Assembly: GCF_016735695.1 (NCBI RefSeq)
Contig: NZ_JAERQD010000056.1
Span: forward strand, 1-34,416
Reading direction: 5' to 3'
Source: Microvirga zambiensis WSM3693
Lineage (GTDB): Bacteria; Pseudomonadota; Alphaproteobacteria; Rhizobiales; Beijerinckiaceae
Length of the DNA stretch: 34,416 nucleotides
The notes under the pieces are model-generated. The model did no database searches and was not told the origin of the DNA. It saw only the letters and a list, made by a program, of their open reading frames with translations. The translations under genes and the position numbers were made by a program. Positions 1-7,305 of this stretch are shown piece by piece. How positions within the stretch are numbered: the stretch's first letter is position 1; each line of letters begins with the position of its first letter.

Positions 1-82
1 AGGGTCGCTTGACGGAGAGGGTGCCATGAGGGGTCGCGTCATTCCCGGACTGCGGCCGCCTGGTATGACACCCTCGCGTCAT

Positions 83-262
83 GGCCGCACTTGGTGCGGC
101 CACCCACGTCTTCGAGAACCGCCGCGCTGCCAAGACGTGGGTGCCCGGGACAAGCCCGGGCATGACGCGGCGGGTGTCATTCGCGATCCGAGAGGCACCG
201 CGCTTGACCGCATCGCGATCACCGGCACTGATCCCCGGAACAAGTCTGGGGAAGGCATGCGC
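83..262. repeat. Left-end palindromic repeat cluster
   Basis: The stretch begins with a perfect hairpin (GGCCGCAC at 83-90, loop of three, GTGCGGCC at 94-101). It continues with CACCCACGTCTT and its inverted partner AAGACGTGGGTG, then CCCGGGACAAGCCCGGG followed by CATGACG near 147-166, and a unit around 192-256 that reads in one frame as ITGTDPRNKSG. The same units occur in inverted orientation at 34228-34416. Such units are dispersed in many Rhizobiales genomes. The open frames crossing this stretch are repeat translations, and I see no supported gene in 1-340. Confidence 0.8.
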
Positions 263-347
263 GAGCTGCTCGAAGCGCTGGCGATCGCAGTGGCGCGGGG
301 CGGGTAGGCGAGGCGCCGTACCGCAGACTTGAATCAAGCTGGCGCCG

Positions 348-476
348 TTATCGATGGCAATGACGGTCGCCGGTTTTGCGGTCGGTGTGGCAGCCATTCC
401 TATCGAGTCCGCCTCCATGGGCGAATGCGGAACCGGTGAGTACCATCGTCAGAATGACGGCGAGCAGCGCTTTCAT
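348..476 (-). CDS. Small secreted YHYH-type His/Cys peptide (42 aa)
   Basis: The protein is 42 residues. Residues 1-19 form a signal peptide (MKALLAVILTMVLTGSAFA), leaving a mature peptide of about 23 residues that starts HGGGLDRNGCH and ends GDRHCHR. The pattern HGGGLD-x2-GCH-x6-G-x2-HCHR is the short motif found in YHYH-domain proteins and at the C terminus of some secreted nucleases. It is rich in His and Cys and could bind a metal, but no function is established. I chose the ATG at 476 because it gives a clean signal peptide and has a purine-rich GGGGG upstream; longer in-frame starts would add an unlikely N-terminal extension. An AT-rich promoter-like stretch with an inverted repeat lies upstream at 517-557. 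Confidence 0.72.
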   Translation of the reverse strand: MKALLAVILTMVLTGSAFAHGGGLDRNGCHTDRKTGDRHCHR

Positions 477-516
477 TGGTGAGCCCCCCATATGGCTTTG
501 CACTGAGGGAGAGATA

Positions 517-557
517 CAACCAAAAATAGTTGAAAGCAATAATATATCTTTTGGTTG
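517..557 (-). promoter_or_regulatory. AT-rich inverted repeat upstream of the YHYH peptide gene
   Basis: CAACCAAAA (517-525) and TTTTGGTTG (549-557) form a perfect 9-bp inverted repeat around a 23-nt AT-rich centre containing TATATT, in otherwise GC-rich DNA. It lies 40-80 bp upstream of the start at 476. This fits a promoter/operator or a leader stem-loop. The bound factor is unknown. Confidence 0.4.
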
Positions 558-692
558 TGTGTCGGACAGGCGTGACCTGCGCTCTCTCAATTGGTCATGT
601 CGCCTGAATGTCGGCCATCCACGTCTGAACTCACTGTGGAGTACGGCGCAGATGGCTCGCCAGGACGCTCAGCGGAGACCGTGACGGATCGA

Positions 693-1886
693 TCAGGCGC
701 AGACGGACCGGAAGGTGGTTTGCTGCGGCTCCTGTTCGAGGCGGATGTTGAACGTTACCGAATAGTCGATCTCATCGTCGCTGGCCGATCCGATGTGATC
801 GCCCATCTGGCCGTCCGGTATGCCGGGATCCATGCTTCCGGAGCCCCATTTGTCGGTTCCTTGCGGCCGGGTCTGATCGATGGGCGCGAGGTCGTCGTTC
901 GGACTCCAGAAATCCCAATCCGTTCCATTGACCGAAACCCGCAGCTTGTGGCTCGTCGTCGGGAGGTCCACGGACAGGTAGTCCATGTCGAGCGCATAGT
1001 TGAACCAGTGCAACGGATCCTTGCTCCAGCTGTGGCTCTTGTTGGACAGTTCAGCATCGTTGGCATCGAGCACGCTGGCCTTGAACACCCATGAGCTTTC
1101 GAGGGCATCGTCGGAGAAGGCCTCGTCGTCGGTTTTCTTGACGTTGATCGATTTGAACTTCACCCCGAGCTTGAACGGCTTGTTCTCCCTGAAGCCGGAG
1201 ACCAACCCGTTCTCGTGCACCAGCAGGCATTGCCGGGCCTGGCTCGCCTGCGGCGCCGAGACGACGGGATTCTGGCCGACGACGGGATGCATCAGGTTTT
1301 GCGGGTTCAGATTGTGCAGCGGGCTTGCCGGATCCTGCTGCGGATCCGGATCCTCGTTGGTCCATTGCCCGGATCCGATGCTGCGGGTCAGAAGAGCGTG
1401 ACCGATTTCATGCGCAAGGGTCCGGCCGTCGGATCCATCCGTCATGATGATGATGTGCTCGGGCTGGCCGTCCATTCCCTGATATCGGTACTGGTGACAT
1501 CCATTGCCCGAGCCGTTGATGAATGCATCGCCGGGAATGTAGAAGACCGCGATCGATCGCGTGATGTCGGGGTTGCCCGGACGCGGGATGCCGAAGAACT
1601 GATCGGCGAAATTTCCGCAGGCGAAATGCCGGGCGAGATCGGACAGGTTCATGTCGAGCGGCTCCGAGGGCAGGGGGCCGGCAAGCTTCTCCAGTCGCAC
1701 GGCCTGGACGTTGATCTTCGCCTGGCACCAGATCCCCGCAGCCCTCTTCACATCGGTGCGGATCGCGTCCCGGGTCTTAGTCGATTGCGGGAAGCTGTAG
1801 ATGTGCAGCTCGACCACCTTGCCGCGCGTGATGTCCTCGATATGTCCCGGCGGTGTCGGTGGATCCCAAACATTGCGATCGGCCAT
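693..1886 (-). CDS. Putative metzincin-like zinc metalloprotease
   Basis: The protein is 397 residues. The best functional mark is HEIGH at residues 159-163 in the context GRTLAHEIGHALLTR, the HExxH zinc site of metallopeptidases. About 35 residues later NLMHP (197-201) could be a metzincin-type Met-turn. The usual metzincin pattern HExxHxxGxxH is not fully met, because the third ligand is not obvious, so the family is uncertain. No signal peptide or membrane segment is visible. The C-terminal half (about 220-397) has no motif I recognise; it is rich in Asp, Ser and Trp. The start is supported by AAGGAG seven bases before the ATG. The flanking genes are also on the minus strand but widely spaced, so co-transcription is not implied. 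Protease activity is inferred from the zinc motif alone. Confidence 0.65.
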   Translation of the reverse strand: MADRNVWDPPTPPGHIEDITRGKVVELHIYSFPQSTKTRDAIRTDVKRAAGIWCQAKINVQAVRLEKLAGPLPSEPLDMNLSDLARHFACGNFADQFFGIPRPGNPDITRSIAVFYIPGDAFINGSGNGCHQYRYQGMDGQPEHIIIMTDGSDGRTLAHEIGHALLTRSIGSGQWTNEDPDPQQDPASPLHNLNPQNLMHPVVGQNPVVSAPQASQARQCLLVHENGLVSGFRENKPFKLGVKFKSINVKKTDDEAFSDDALESSWVFKASVLDANDAELSNKSHSWSKDPLHWFNYALDMDYLSVDLPTTSHKLRVSVNGTDWDFWSPNDDLAPIDQTRPQGTDKWGSGSMDPGIPDGQMGDHIGSASDDEIDYSVTFNIRLEQEPQQTTFRSVCA

Positions 1887-2223
1887 GACTGCACTCCTTC
1901 ATCGATGCGACGTTTCGATACGAGCGGCAACGCGACGAGCGGACGGGCGCGCGGACCATGACGAAATGGTCCGCCGGCGCGGGCCGGCTCAGCACAACGA
2001 GAGATCCCGCGAGTATACGCTCGGGCGATTCCGGGAACCATGCGATTCCAGACGGGCCGCGACGGTGAAGGCCTTCGCCTGTGCGCTGGCGCACGAGTTT
2101 GGCGCGAGGGGCTTAGCCGCCGATGCAAGCGCGGGATCCGGGATCGCTTGCAGAACGAGGCGCTTGGTCCTCGACATTGTCATCCCCGCGCAGGAATCCT
2201 TTCGAGAGATCGCCTCATGAGGA
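1887..2223. other. Intergenic stretch without a supported gene
   Basis: Several frames stay open here on both strands, but none has a ribosome binding site, recognisable domain or plausible composition. The stretch should hold the promoter of the metalloprotease gene (near 1900-2000). Around 2180-2210 it contains CATCCCCGCGCAGGAATCC, which resembles a degenerate dispersed repeat. Confidence 0.5.
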
Positions 2224-2260
2224 GAAGATCGCCAACTTGAAGGGAGAGTTGGCGATCTTC
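2224..2260 (-). terminator. Perfect 14-bp stem-loop at the 3' end of the Gly/Pro-rich gene
   Basis: GAAGATCGCCAACT (2224-2237) pairs without mismatch with AGTTGGCGATCTTC (2247-2260) around a 9-nt loop. It starts 9 bp beyond the stop codon at 2270. No T tract follows on either strand, so it may be an RNA 3'-end stabiliser or a Rho-assisted terminator rather than a canonical intrinsic terminator. Confidence 0.6.
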
Positions 2261-2269
2261 GAAGTTTGG

Positions 2270-2803
2270 TTAGCTGATCGGGCAGCGTCCGCGACCGTGG
2301 TAGAGATACGGACGTCCTACGAAGTTGTAGCAAACCTTGGGCCGGGGATACCCATAGCTCGGAGGACGGTACTCGACGTAACCAGGATAGCTGCTCGGGA
2401 GGTTGCCACCCCACTGGCTGGGCCTTTCCTCGCAATAGCCCCGCCGGCACGGGCGCGGCCTGCCGCCGTATTCGCCCTGCTCCCAGCCGCCGGAGGGGCG
2501 TCCGGTCGTCCCGCCGCCATAGCCGCCACCTTCATCCCAGCTGCCGGGACGAGGATTGCCATCGCCTTGGTTCCAGCCGCCCGGTGCCGGGTTGCTTGGC
2601 CTCGGCCTTGGCATGGGCCTTGGCATCGGCCGTGTGCTGGATTTGCAGTTGGTGGCGCCGGGAACGCAGTCCGACACCCCGCCACTCGGCATCGGCGTGC
2701 CCCCATATCCACCGCCCCACTCGGCCTGCGCCGGAATGGCGAGACCTAGCGACGCTGTACCAAGCACAAACGCAATGACACGCGACATTCTCTGGATGGT
2801 CAT
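2270..2803 (-). CDS. Secreted Gly/Pro-rich protein
   Basis: The protein is 177 residues. Residues 1-27 look like a signal peptide ending IPAQA, followed by EWGGGYGG. The mature part is low complexity: Gly/Pro/Arg-rich, with a PMPRP tandem around residues 59-68 and many GGY, GGW and RP units. Cysteines occur in VPGATNC and RPCRRGYCEERP, and the C terminus has Tyr-rich YRPPSYGYPRPKVCYNF. The sequence suggests an exported, structurally flexible protein of the cell envelope or surface; no enzyme signature is seen. The start at 2803 is supported by AGAGGA about 8 bases upstream. A perfect stem-loop follows the stop. I do not recognise the family. Confidence 0.65.
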   Translation of the reverse strand: MTIQRMSRVIAFVLGTASLGLAIPAQAEWGGGYGGTPMPSGGVSDCVPGATNCKSSTRPMPRPMPRPRPSNPAPGGWNQGDGNPRPGSWDEGGGYGGGTTGRPSGGWEQGEYGGRPRPCRRGYCEERPSQWGGNLPSSYPGYVEYRPPSYGYPRPKVCYNFVGRPYLYHGRGRCPIS

Positions 2804-2915
2804 CTGGTTCGATCCTCTGCTTCAGCCAGCCCGGCCAGCAAAATGCAGAGAGATGCATTCCGAGTAAGTGAAATGCTTCACATTGACTTGCTGCGATCAA
2901 GTGGGGAGCAAGTCT

Positions 2916-2990
2916 TGACCGATGCTCTCATTCAAGAAGAAAGCATCGGAAGCATCACAAAAGTGCAAAACCACTTTTGGGTCCGATGCT
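2916..2990. repeat. Dispersed palindromic repeat B, copy 1
   Basis: This copy matches, in inverted orientation and with few mismatches, the element at 17311-17389. It is a nested palindrome: AGCATCGG (2942-2949) pairs with CCGATGCT (2983-2990), and inside it CAAAAGTG (2958-2965) pairs with CACTTTTG (2972-2979). A third CCGATGCT lies at 2919-2926. The element ends exactly where the TAA stop of the ATPase gene (2991-2993) begins, so it would form the first structure in that gene's 3' UTR. Confidence 0.8.
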
Positions 2991-4169
2991 TTAGGCGTCC
3001 TGCATGGTCCTTTTCACGAAACCATCGAAAAGAGGCACCGTGAACGCCGTGTCGCCATGGGAGGGACTGTAGATCATGCCTTTCCAGATCAGCGAGTTGC
3101 GGATGGGGGCGACGGAGGTGACCTTCATGCCGAGTTGGTCGGCGATGTCGCCGGAGCGATGCGGCCCCTCGCCGAGTTCCGCCATCGCACGCAGGTAGCG
3201 CTTCTCGGATGGGGTCAGCCTATCGAACCGGACCCGGAAGAAGCTCGCGTCGAGTTCGGCCAAAGCCGAGACGGTCGCTCGGGTGGCGTCATTCACATCG
3301 ATGAGGGATGCCTCGGCGAGATCCCAACTGTGTTTCCCCCATTCCTGGATGAAGTATGGATACCCTTGCGTCTGATCGATGATCTCGGCGATGGCTCCAT
3401 CCTCGAATGTCACGCCTTCCTTCTCCGCGGGGATGCAAAGGGCCTTGGTCGCCGCTTCCGGATCAAGCTTGTCGATCGGGATGTACTCGAATAGCCGCTC
3501 CGCATAGGACTTGGCGCGCCCCATCTGACCGAGGAGCTGCGGCAGGCCTGCGGCCACCAGGGTGATCGGAAGCTGCTTCTGCGAGGCCCGATGCAGCGCG
3601 GTGATGAGGGCGGCCAGCTGGGCCTCGGGCACGTATTGGAGCTCGTCGATGTAGATCACGACGATGGTGTCGCGCTCGGCTGCCGCCTCGCCGATCACGC
3701 CGAGGAGGTCGGACAGGTCGCTCTCGAGATCACCGCTGTCGGCGACGCCGGGCTCGGGGTCGAGATCGACCCCCACCTCGATGTCCGAGTACGTCACCTT
3801 CAGGGCCTTGGCGAAGCCCGCAAGGGCCCTCATGGCCCTCTTGGCGCTGTCCTTCAGCGCTTCGCCACGGCTCAGCTTGAGCAACGTCGCTCTCAGGGCC
3901 GGGGCCAGGAGGGCCGGCAGCGACCGCTCCTCGGGCGCCTCGATCCACACGCTCACATATTGTTTGGCTTCGGCTTCCAGGCGGATGCGATTGAGCAGGA
4001 CGGTCTTGCCGACCCCGCGAAGGCCATAGAGGATGAAGCTGCGGCTGGCGCGTCCCATCTTGATGCGGTCGAGCGCGATCTGGGCGCGTTCGAGAATGCT
4101 GTCGCGGCCGGCAAGCTCAGGGGGAGGGTTGCCGGCTCCCGGCGCGTAAGGGTTCAGTCGAGGGTCCAT
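2991..4169 (-). CDS. Stand-alone AAA/ORC-like ATPase
   Basis: The protein is 392 residues and belongs to the STAND/AAA_16-like P-loop ATPases. It has a Walker A GLRGVGKT at residues 49-56 and a Walker B IVVIYIDELQ with acidic pair D175/E176. A sensor-1-like stretch, ITLVAAGLPQ, follows around residue 207. The C-terminal region (about 310-392) contains a winged-helix-like segment (RSGDIADQLGMKVTSVAPIRNSLIWKGMIYS), as in archaeal-type ORC/Cdc6-like ATPases. The family binds and hydrolyses ATP, often as a regulatory or DNA-linked switch, but the partner is unknown and no partner gene sits next to it. The Shine-Dalgarno sequence is weak before the ATG at 4169. The stop codon directly abuts repeat B. 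Upstream sequence (4170-4388) is AT-richer and probably holds promoters for both divergent genes. Confidence 0.8.
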   Translation of the reverse strand: MDPRLNPYAPGAGNPPPELAGRDSILERAQIALDRIKMGRASRSFILYGLRGVGKTVLLNRIRLEAEAKQYVSVWIEAPEERSLPALLAPALRATLLKLSRGEALKDSAKRAMRALAGFAKALKVTYSDIEVGVDLDPEPGVADSGDLESDLSDLLGVIGEAAAERDTIVVIYIDELQYVPEAQLAALITALHRASQKQLPITLVAAGLPQLLGQMGRAKSYAERLFEYIPIDKLDPEAATKALCIPAEKEGVTFEDGAIAEIIDQTQGYPYFIQEWGKHSWDLAEASLIDVNDATRATVSALAELDASFFRVRFDRLTPSEKRYLRAMAELGEGPHRSGDIADQLGMKVTSVAPIRNSLIWKGMIYSPSHGDTAFTVPLFDGFVKRTMQDA

Positions 4170-4388
4170 TTATTGCGAGTTTAACCCAGTTTATGAGATT
4201 TTGATAAACTTAGGAAAGATCCCCATAAAGTTCAAGGCAGCGCCAAGCCAATGCGCTGCGCCGTTCTCAGGTTAAGACTCAGTCCGATTCTTGGTACAAG
4301 TAGCTAGTGAATGCGGCTGTAGCGTCTCCGATACGAGTCGTCCCTGTAGCGGGACCCACGCACCGCTGATGATCCACGGCAGGTCGTT

Positions 4389-5513
4389 ATGCACCAGAAG
4401 CCACGTCACTCGATCGTCCACAAGGTACTAGAGCTGTTTCCACTTGCGTGGAATCATCTCTCGTCTTCGGCTTGCCGCATTTTTGGGCGGCGAACCGGAT
4501 CCACTTCGGCGAAAAATGCTCTCGCCGGCCTCGTGATCGTATTGAGCCTATTCACGTTCGCCGAGGCTCAATCTCGAGAGAAAGTCACTGTCGGAGCCCT
4601 TCGCTTCAGCTCCTCAGGTCCGCTGTTCCTCGCCAAGGAGCGCGGATATTTCACCGACGAGAATCTCGATGTCGAAATCGTGTTCTTCGAGGCCGCACCA
4701 AGTATCGCGACGGCTGTCGTCTCCGGAGATCTCACCTTTGGCGTCGCAGCGCTCAGCGGAGCTCTTTTCAATCTCGCCGCGCGCGGGCAGATCAAGCTGG
4801 TTGCCGGTCAGGCGCGGGAAGAGAAAGGCTTCCCCGGCAACATGATCCTTGTCACAAAAGCGGAGTTCGAGGGTGGTGTCACCCGGCTCGATCAGCTGTT
4901 CACGAAGCCTTTCGGGCTCACCCAGATCGGGTCGCCGTCTCATTATCAGCTGGGGCAACTCGCCGACCTGCATGGTGTGCCCCTTCGCTCGATCGCGGTT
5001 CAACCCTTTCAAACCTTGCCGAACCTTATCGCGGCGCTCAAGGCAAACAGGGTCTCCTGGGCAATTATCGCACCGCCCGTCGCAACCGAACTCATCGATG
5101 CCGGTGCTGTCGTCCGCATCGCGAATTATGCGGATTATGGAGGTTTCCAATTCGGGGGCGTCTTTGCGGCGACGAACACCCTCGAGCATCGCGGCGACAC
5201 AGTTCGCCAGTTCCTGCGGGCCTATAAGCGAGGCCTGCAGGACTACGCCATTCTCAACGGTAGAGATGACTCCATTGCCGATCGGCGTGCCCAAGCTGAC
5301 GATACAGCCGCCATCATCGCAAAATATATCAATCCGAATGAAAGCCCCGAGACCGCGAGAAAGAAAGTCCAGGGGTCGGCGCTCTATGTCGATCCCACCG
5401 GGCACATCGACGCCCGCGATCTCGCCCGGCAGATCAAGTGGTACTTCGAGAATGGATTCATAACGCAGGAACTCGATCCAGATGCGATCATCCGATTGGA
5501 GTTTCTCAACTGA
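4389..5513 (+). CDS. ABC transporter substrate-binding protein, NitT/TauT (SsuA/TauA-like) type
   Basis: The protein is 374 residues and is the periplasmic binding component of the importer whose ATPase and permease follow. After a leader it shows the family's opening KVTVGALRFSSSGPLFLAKERGYFTDENLDVEIV, then the SGDLTFGVAALSGA segment. A hydrophobic export core (LAGLVIVLSLFTFAEA) occupies about residues 45-60, with cleavage likely before QSREK. The 45 residues ahead of it are unusual: about residues 14-45 are encoded by dispersed repeat A (4428-4522). No good start codon lies between the repeat and the hydrophobic core; a GTG at 4533 would remove the basic n-region. The ATG at 4389 has AGG about 6 bases upstream. 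The ligand cannot be read from sequence; relatives bind sulfonates, nitrate, taurine or pyrimidine precursors. Confidence 0.82.
   Translation: MHQKPRHSIVHKVLELFPLAWNHLSSSACRIFGRRTGSTSAKNALAGLVIVLSLFTFAEAQSREKVTVGALRFSSSGPLFLAKERGYFTDENLDVEIVFFEAAPSIATAVVSGDLTFGVAALSGALFNLAARGQIKLVAGQAREEKGFPGNMILVTKAEFEGGVTRLDQLFTKPFGLTQIGSPSHYQLGQLADLHGVPLRSIAVQPFQTLPNLIAALKANRVSWAIIAPPVATELIDAGAVVRIANYADYGGFQFGGVFAATNTLEHRGDTVRQFLRAYKRGLQDYAILNGRDDSIADRRAQADDTAAIIAKYINPNESPETARKKVQGSALYVDPTGHIDARDLARQIKWYFENGFITQELDPDAIIRLEFLN
4428..4522. repeat. Dispersed repeat A, copy 1, inside the binding-protein leader
   Basis: The element starts CTAGAGCTGTTTCCACTTG and ends GAAAAATGCTCT, so its ends are inverted (AGAGC and GCTCT). 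It matches 19626-19721 and 22708-22800 along its whole length. Here it lies in frame within the 5' coding region of the ABC binding-protein gene and contains no stop in that frame. Confidence 0.85.
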
Positions 5514-5689
5514 TCGCATCCGCCTCCCCGGAAATTCACCGGTGAACTCCTTCGGCCTTGGGGCAATGCTCAAGGTACTATCGGTCCGCTCGATTGCAGA
5601 CAGATCGTGGCAAAGCATCCAAAATCGGCGCCAGGACTACCCGCGCCAAGAGCAGGAACTGCGGGTCACAACACGGGCGGTTCAAGGCA

Positions 5690-6460
5690 ATGGATATTCT
5701 GATCGACGACGTGCGGCATGCCTATGATCGCCTGATCGTGCTGAACAGCCTGTCGCTCGACATCCCTAGCGGCGAAATCGTCTGTATCCTTGGGCCGTCC
5801 GGATGTGGAAAGTCGACGCTCCTGCGCCTCATCGCCGGGCTTGAAGTTCCCGATTCAGGCCGAATCCTGACGCGAGGGAATCCGTCTCCCCGAACGTTGC
5901 ATCCGATCGCCATCGTCTTCCAGGACTTCGCCTTGGTACCTTGGCGGTCCGTTGCGAAAAACGTTGAACTTCCGCTCGAGCATCATGCCCTGTCGGCGCA
6001 GGAACGGCAGCGACGGATTTGGTCGGCGCTCCAGCAGGTCAAGCTGACCGAGTTTGCGCACGCCTACCCAAATCGGTTGTCAGGGGGAATGCGTCAGCGC
6101 ACGGGCCTTGCCCGCGCGCTTGTGGTCGACCCGGCCATCCTGTTGCTGGACGAGCCTTTCTCGGCGATCGACGTCGGAACGCGAGAGTTGCTCCAGCGGG
6201 ACTTCCTCCGGCTGTGGGAGGACGCCCGTTTTACCGGAGTGTGCGTGACACATGATGTCTTGGAAGCGACCCAGATCGCGCACAGGATCGTGATCCTATC
6301 TCGGAGACCAGCTCGCGTCCGGACGATCTTCGAGGTCGCCGTGCCTTTTATCGATCGCAGGGAGGATCATCCGACGCTGGTTGCATTGCAGCAGGCGATA
6401 CGGGAGATTATCCGCGAGGAGATTGAGGCAGGTGGCCGGGAGCTCGAAGGTGCATCCTAG
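5690..6460 (+). CDS. ABC transporter ATP-binding protein, NitT/TauT type
   Basis: The protein is 256 residues, the normal size for SsuB/TauB/NrtD-type ATPases. All nucleotide-binding motifs are present: Walker A GPSGCGKST (35-43), Q-loop Q78 in VFQDFALVPW, signature LSGGM (130-134), Walker B ILLLDEP (150-156) and H-loop H188 in CVTHDV. It would power uptake through the adjacent permease on the cytoplasmic face of the inner membrane. I chose the ATG at 5690 (AAGG upstream) over an earlier in-frame ATG at 5558, because the family begins close to this point and the extra 44 residues look like translated intergenic DNA. The gene is 176 bp after the binding-protein gene and overlaps the permease start. 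Confidence 0.9.
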   Translation: MDILIDDVRHAYDRLIVLNSLSLDIPSGEIVCILGPSGCGKSTLLRLIAGLEVPDSGRILTRGNPSPRTLHPIAIVFQDFALVPWRSVAKNVELPLEHHALSAQERQRRIWSALQQVKLTEFAHAYPNRLSGGMRQRTGLARALVVDPAILLLDEPFSAIDVGTRELLQRDFLRLWEDARFTGVCVTHDVLEATQIAHRIVILSRRPARVRTIFEVAVPFIDRREDHPTLVALQQAIREIIREEIEAGGRELEGAS

Positions 6461-7277
6461 GACCAAGACAGGTTCGGTCGATCAGCGGGAAACCCGACCG
6501 GACGCGGAGCAGGTCCGTTATCGCGGCGAGTTCAATTCCCGGCCTGTCCCACACCTTTCCCTCCTGACCCTTGCCGTCGTCCTTGCCCTATGGTGGGCGA
6601 CAACGTCGGTCGGTACCAGCGCGATCGGCGTGCCGGCGCCCTACGAAGTCATGACGGCATTCGGCGCCCTTGCACGCAATGGCGAGTTGCTGAAACATCT
6701 CGGTGCCTCCCTGCAGCGATTGTTCCTCGGATGGGTGCTGGGGGCTGTCTGCGGGGTCGGCGTCGGCCTTGCGATCGGACTAAGCTCATGGGGACGTGCA
6801 ATAGCGTTGCCGCTGGTCTCCGCGCTCTTCCCTGTTCCAAAGGTCGCCCTGCTTCCACTCTTCATCCTTTGGTTCGGAATCGGAGAAGGCGCCAAAGTGG
6901 CGACGATCGCGGCGGGTGTGTTCTCGCCGATGGTGTTTGCGGCTTACTCGGGCGCCTCCGGTGTCGACCGCAACGTCGTTCGGATGGCGCAAACCTTTGG
7001 AATTCCAAGCAGCATGATCATCTGGAAGGTGATCCTGCCTGGAACGATCCCGGCTCTTCTCAACGGTTGCCGGATTTCCTGTTCGATCGCCCTCATTCTG
7101 CTCACGGCGGCGGAGATGATCGGGGCACAGCATGGCTTGGGCGCCTTGGTTCTGGCATCGGGAAATTTAATGCGAACCGACCAGCTGTTCGTAGGCATTC
7201 TCATACTCTCGATACTGGGAGTGTCTGTATCGGGAATCCTCTCCTTTCTCGAACGTATCCTGTTGCACTGGCGCTGA
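6450..7277 (+). CDS. ABC transporter permease, NitT/TauT (SsuC/TauC-like) type
   Basis: The protein is about 275 residues with roughly six hydrophobic segments, beginning with LLTLAVVLALWWATTS. It includes the BPD-transporter EAA-loop region RMAQTFGIPSSMIIWKVILPGTIP, which contacts the ATPase. It forms the membrane channel of the importer. I prefer the GTG at 6450, with GGGAG seven bases upstream, which overlaps the ATPase stop (6458-6460) and suggests translational coupling. A GTG at 6432 is a near alternative, while the ATG at 6381 would overlap by 80 bp. The 3' end is 28 bp from the converging ligase gene. Confidence 0.85.
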   Translation: MHPRTKTGSVDQRETRPDAEQVRYRGEFNSRPVPHLSLLTLAVVLALWWATTSVGTSAIGVPAPYEVMTAFGALARNGELLKHLGASLQRLFLGWVLGAVCGVGVGLAIGLSSWGRAIALPLVSALFPVPKVALLPLFILWFGIGEGAKVATIAAGVFSPMVFAAYSGASGVDRNVVRMAQTFGIPSSMIIWKVILPGTIPALLNGCRISCSIALILLTAAEMIGAQHGLGALVLASGNLMRTDQLFVGILILSILGVSVSGILSFLERILLHWR

Positions 7278-7305
7278 TCTCGACTGTCCGCGTTCTCGGT
7301 GCTCA

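Noticed and set aside
26..307. Open frames at the left edge, one ending RELLEALAIAVARGG
   Set aside because: They translate palindromic repeats; no start signal or family match, and the same repeat gives similar frames at the right end.
2224..2260. Canonical intrinsic terminator
   Set aside because: The stem is perfect but no T tract follows on either strand, so it is listed as a 3'-end stem-loop with reduced confidence.
4614..5618. 334-codon minus-strand frame opposite the binding-protein gene
   Set aside because: It is antisense to a recognised ABC binding protein and shows no motif.
6525..6545. tRNA-like T-loop GAGTTCAATTCCC
   Set aside because: It lies within the permease coding sequence, and no acceptor or anticodon stems can be formed around it.
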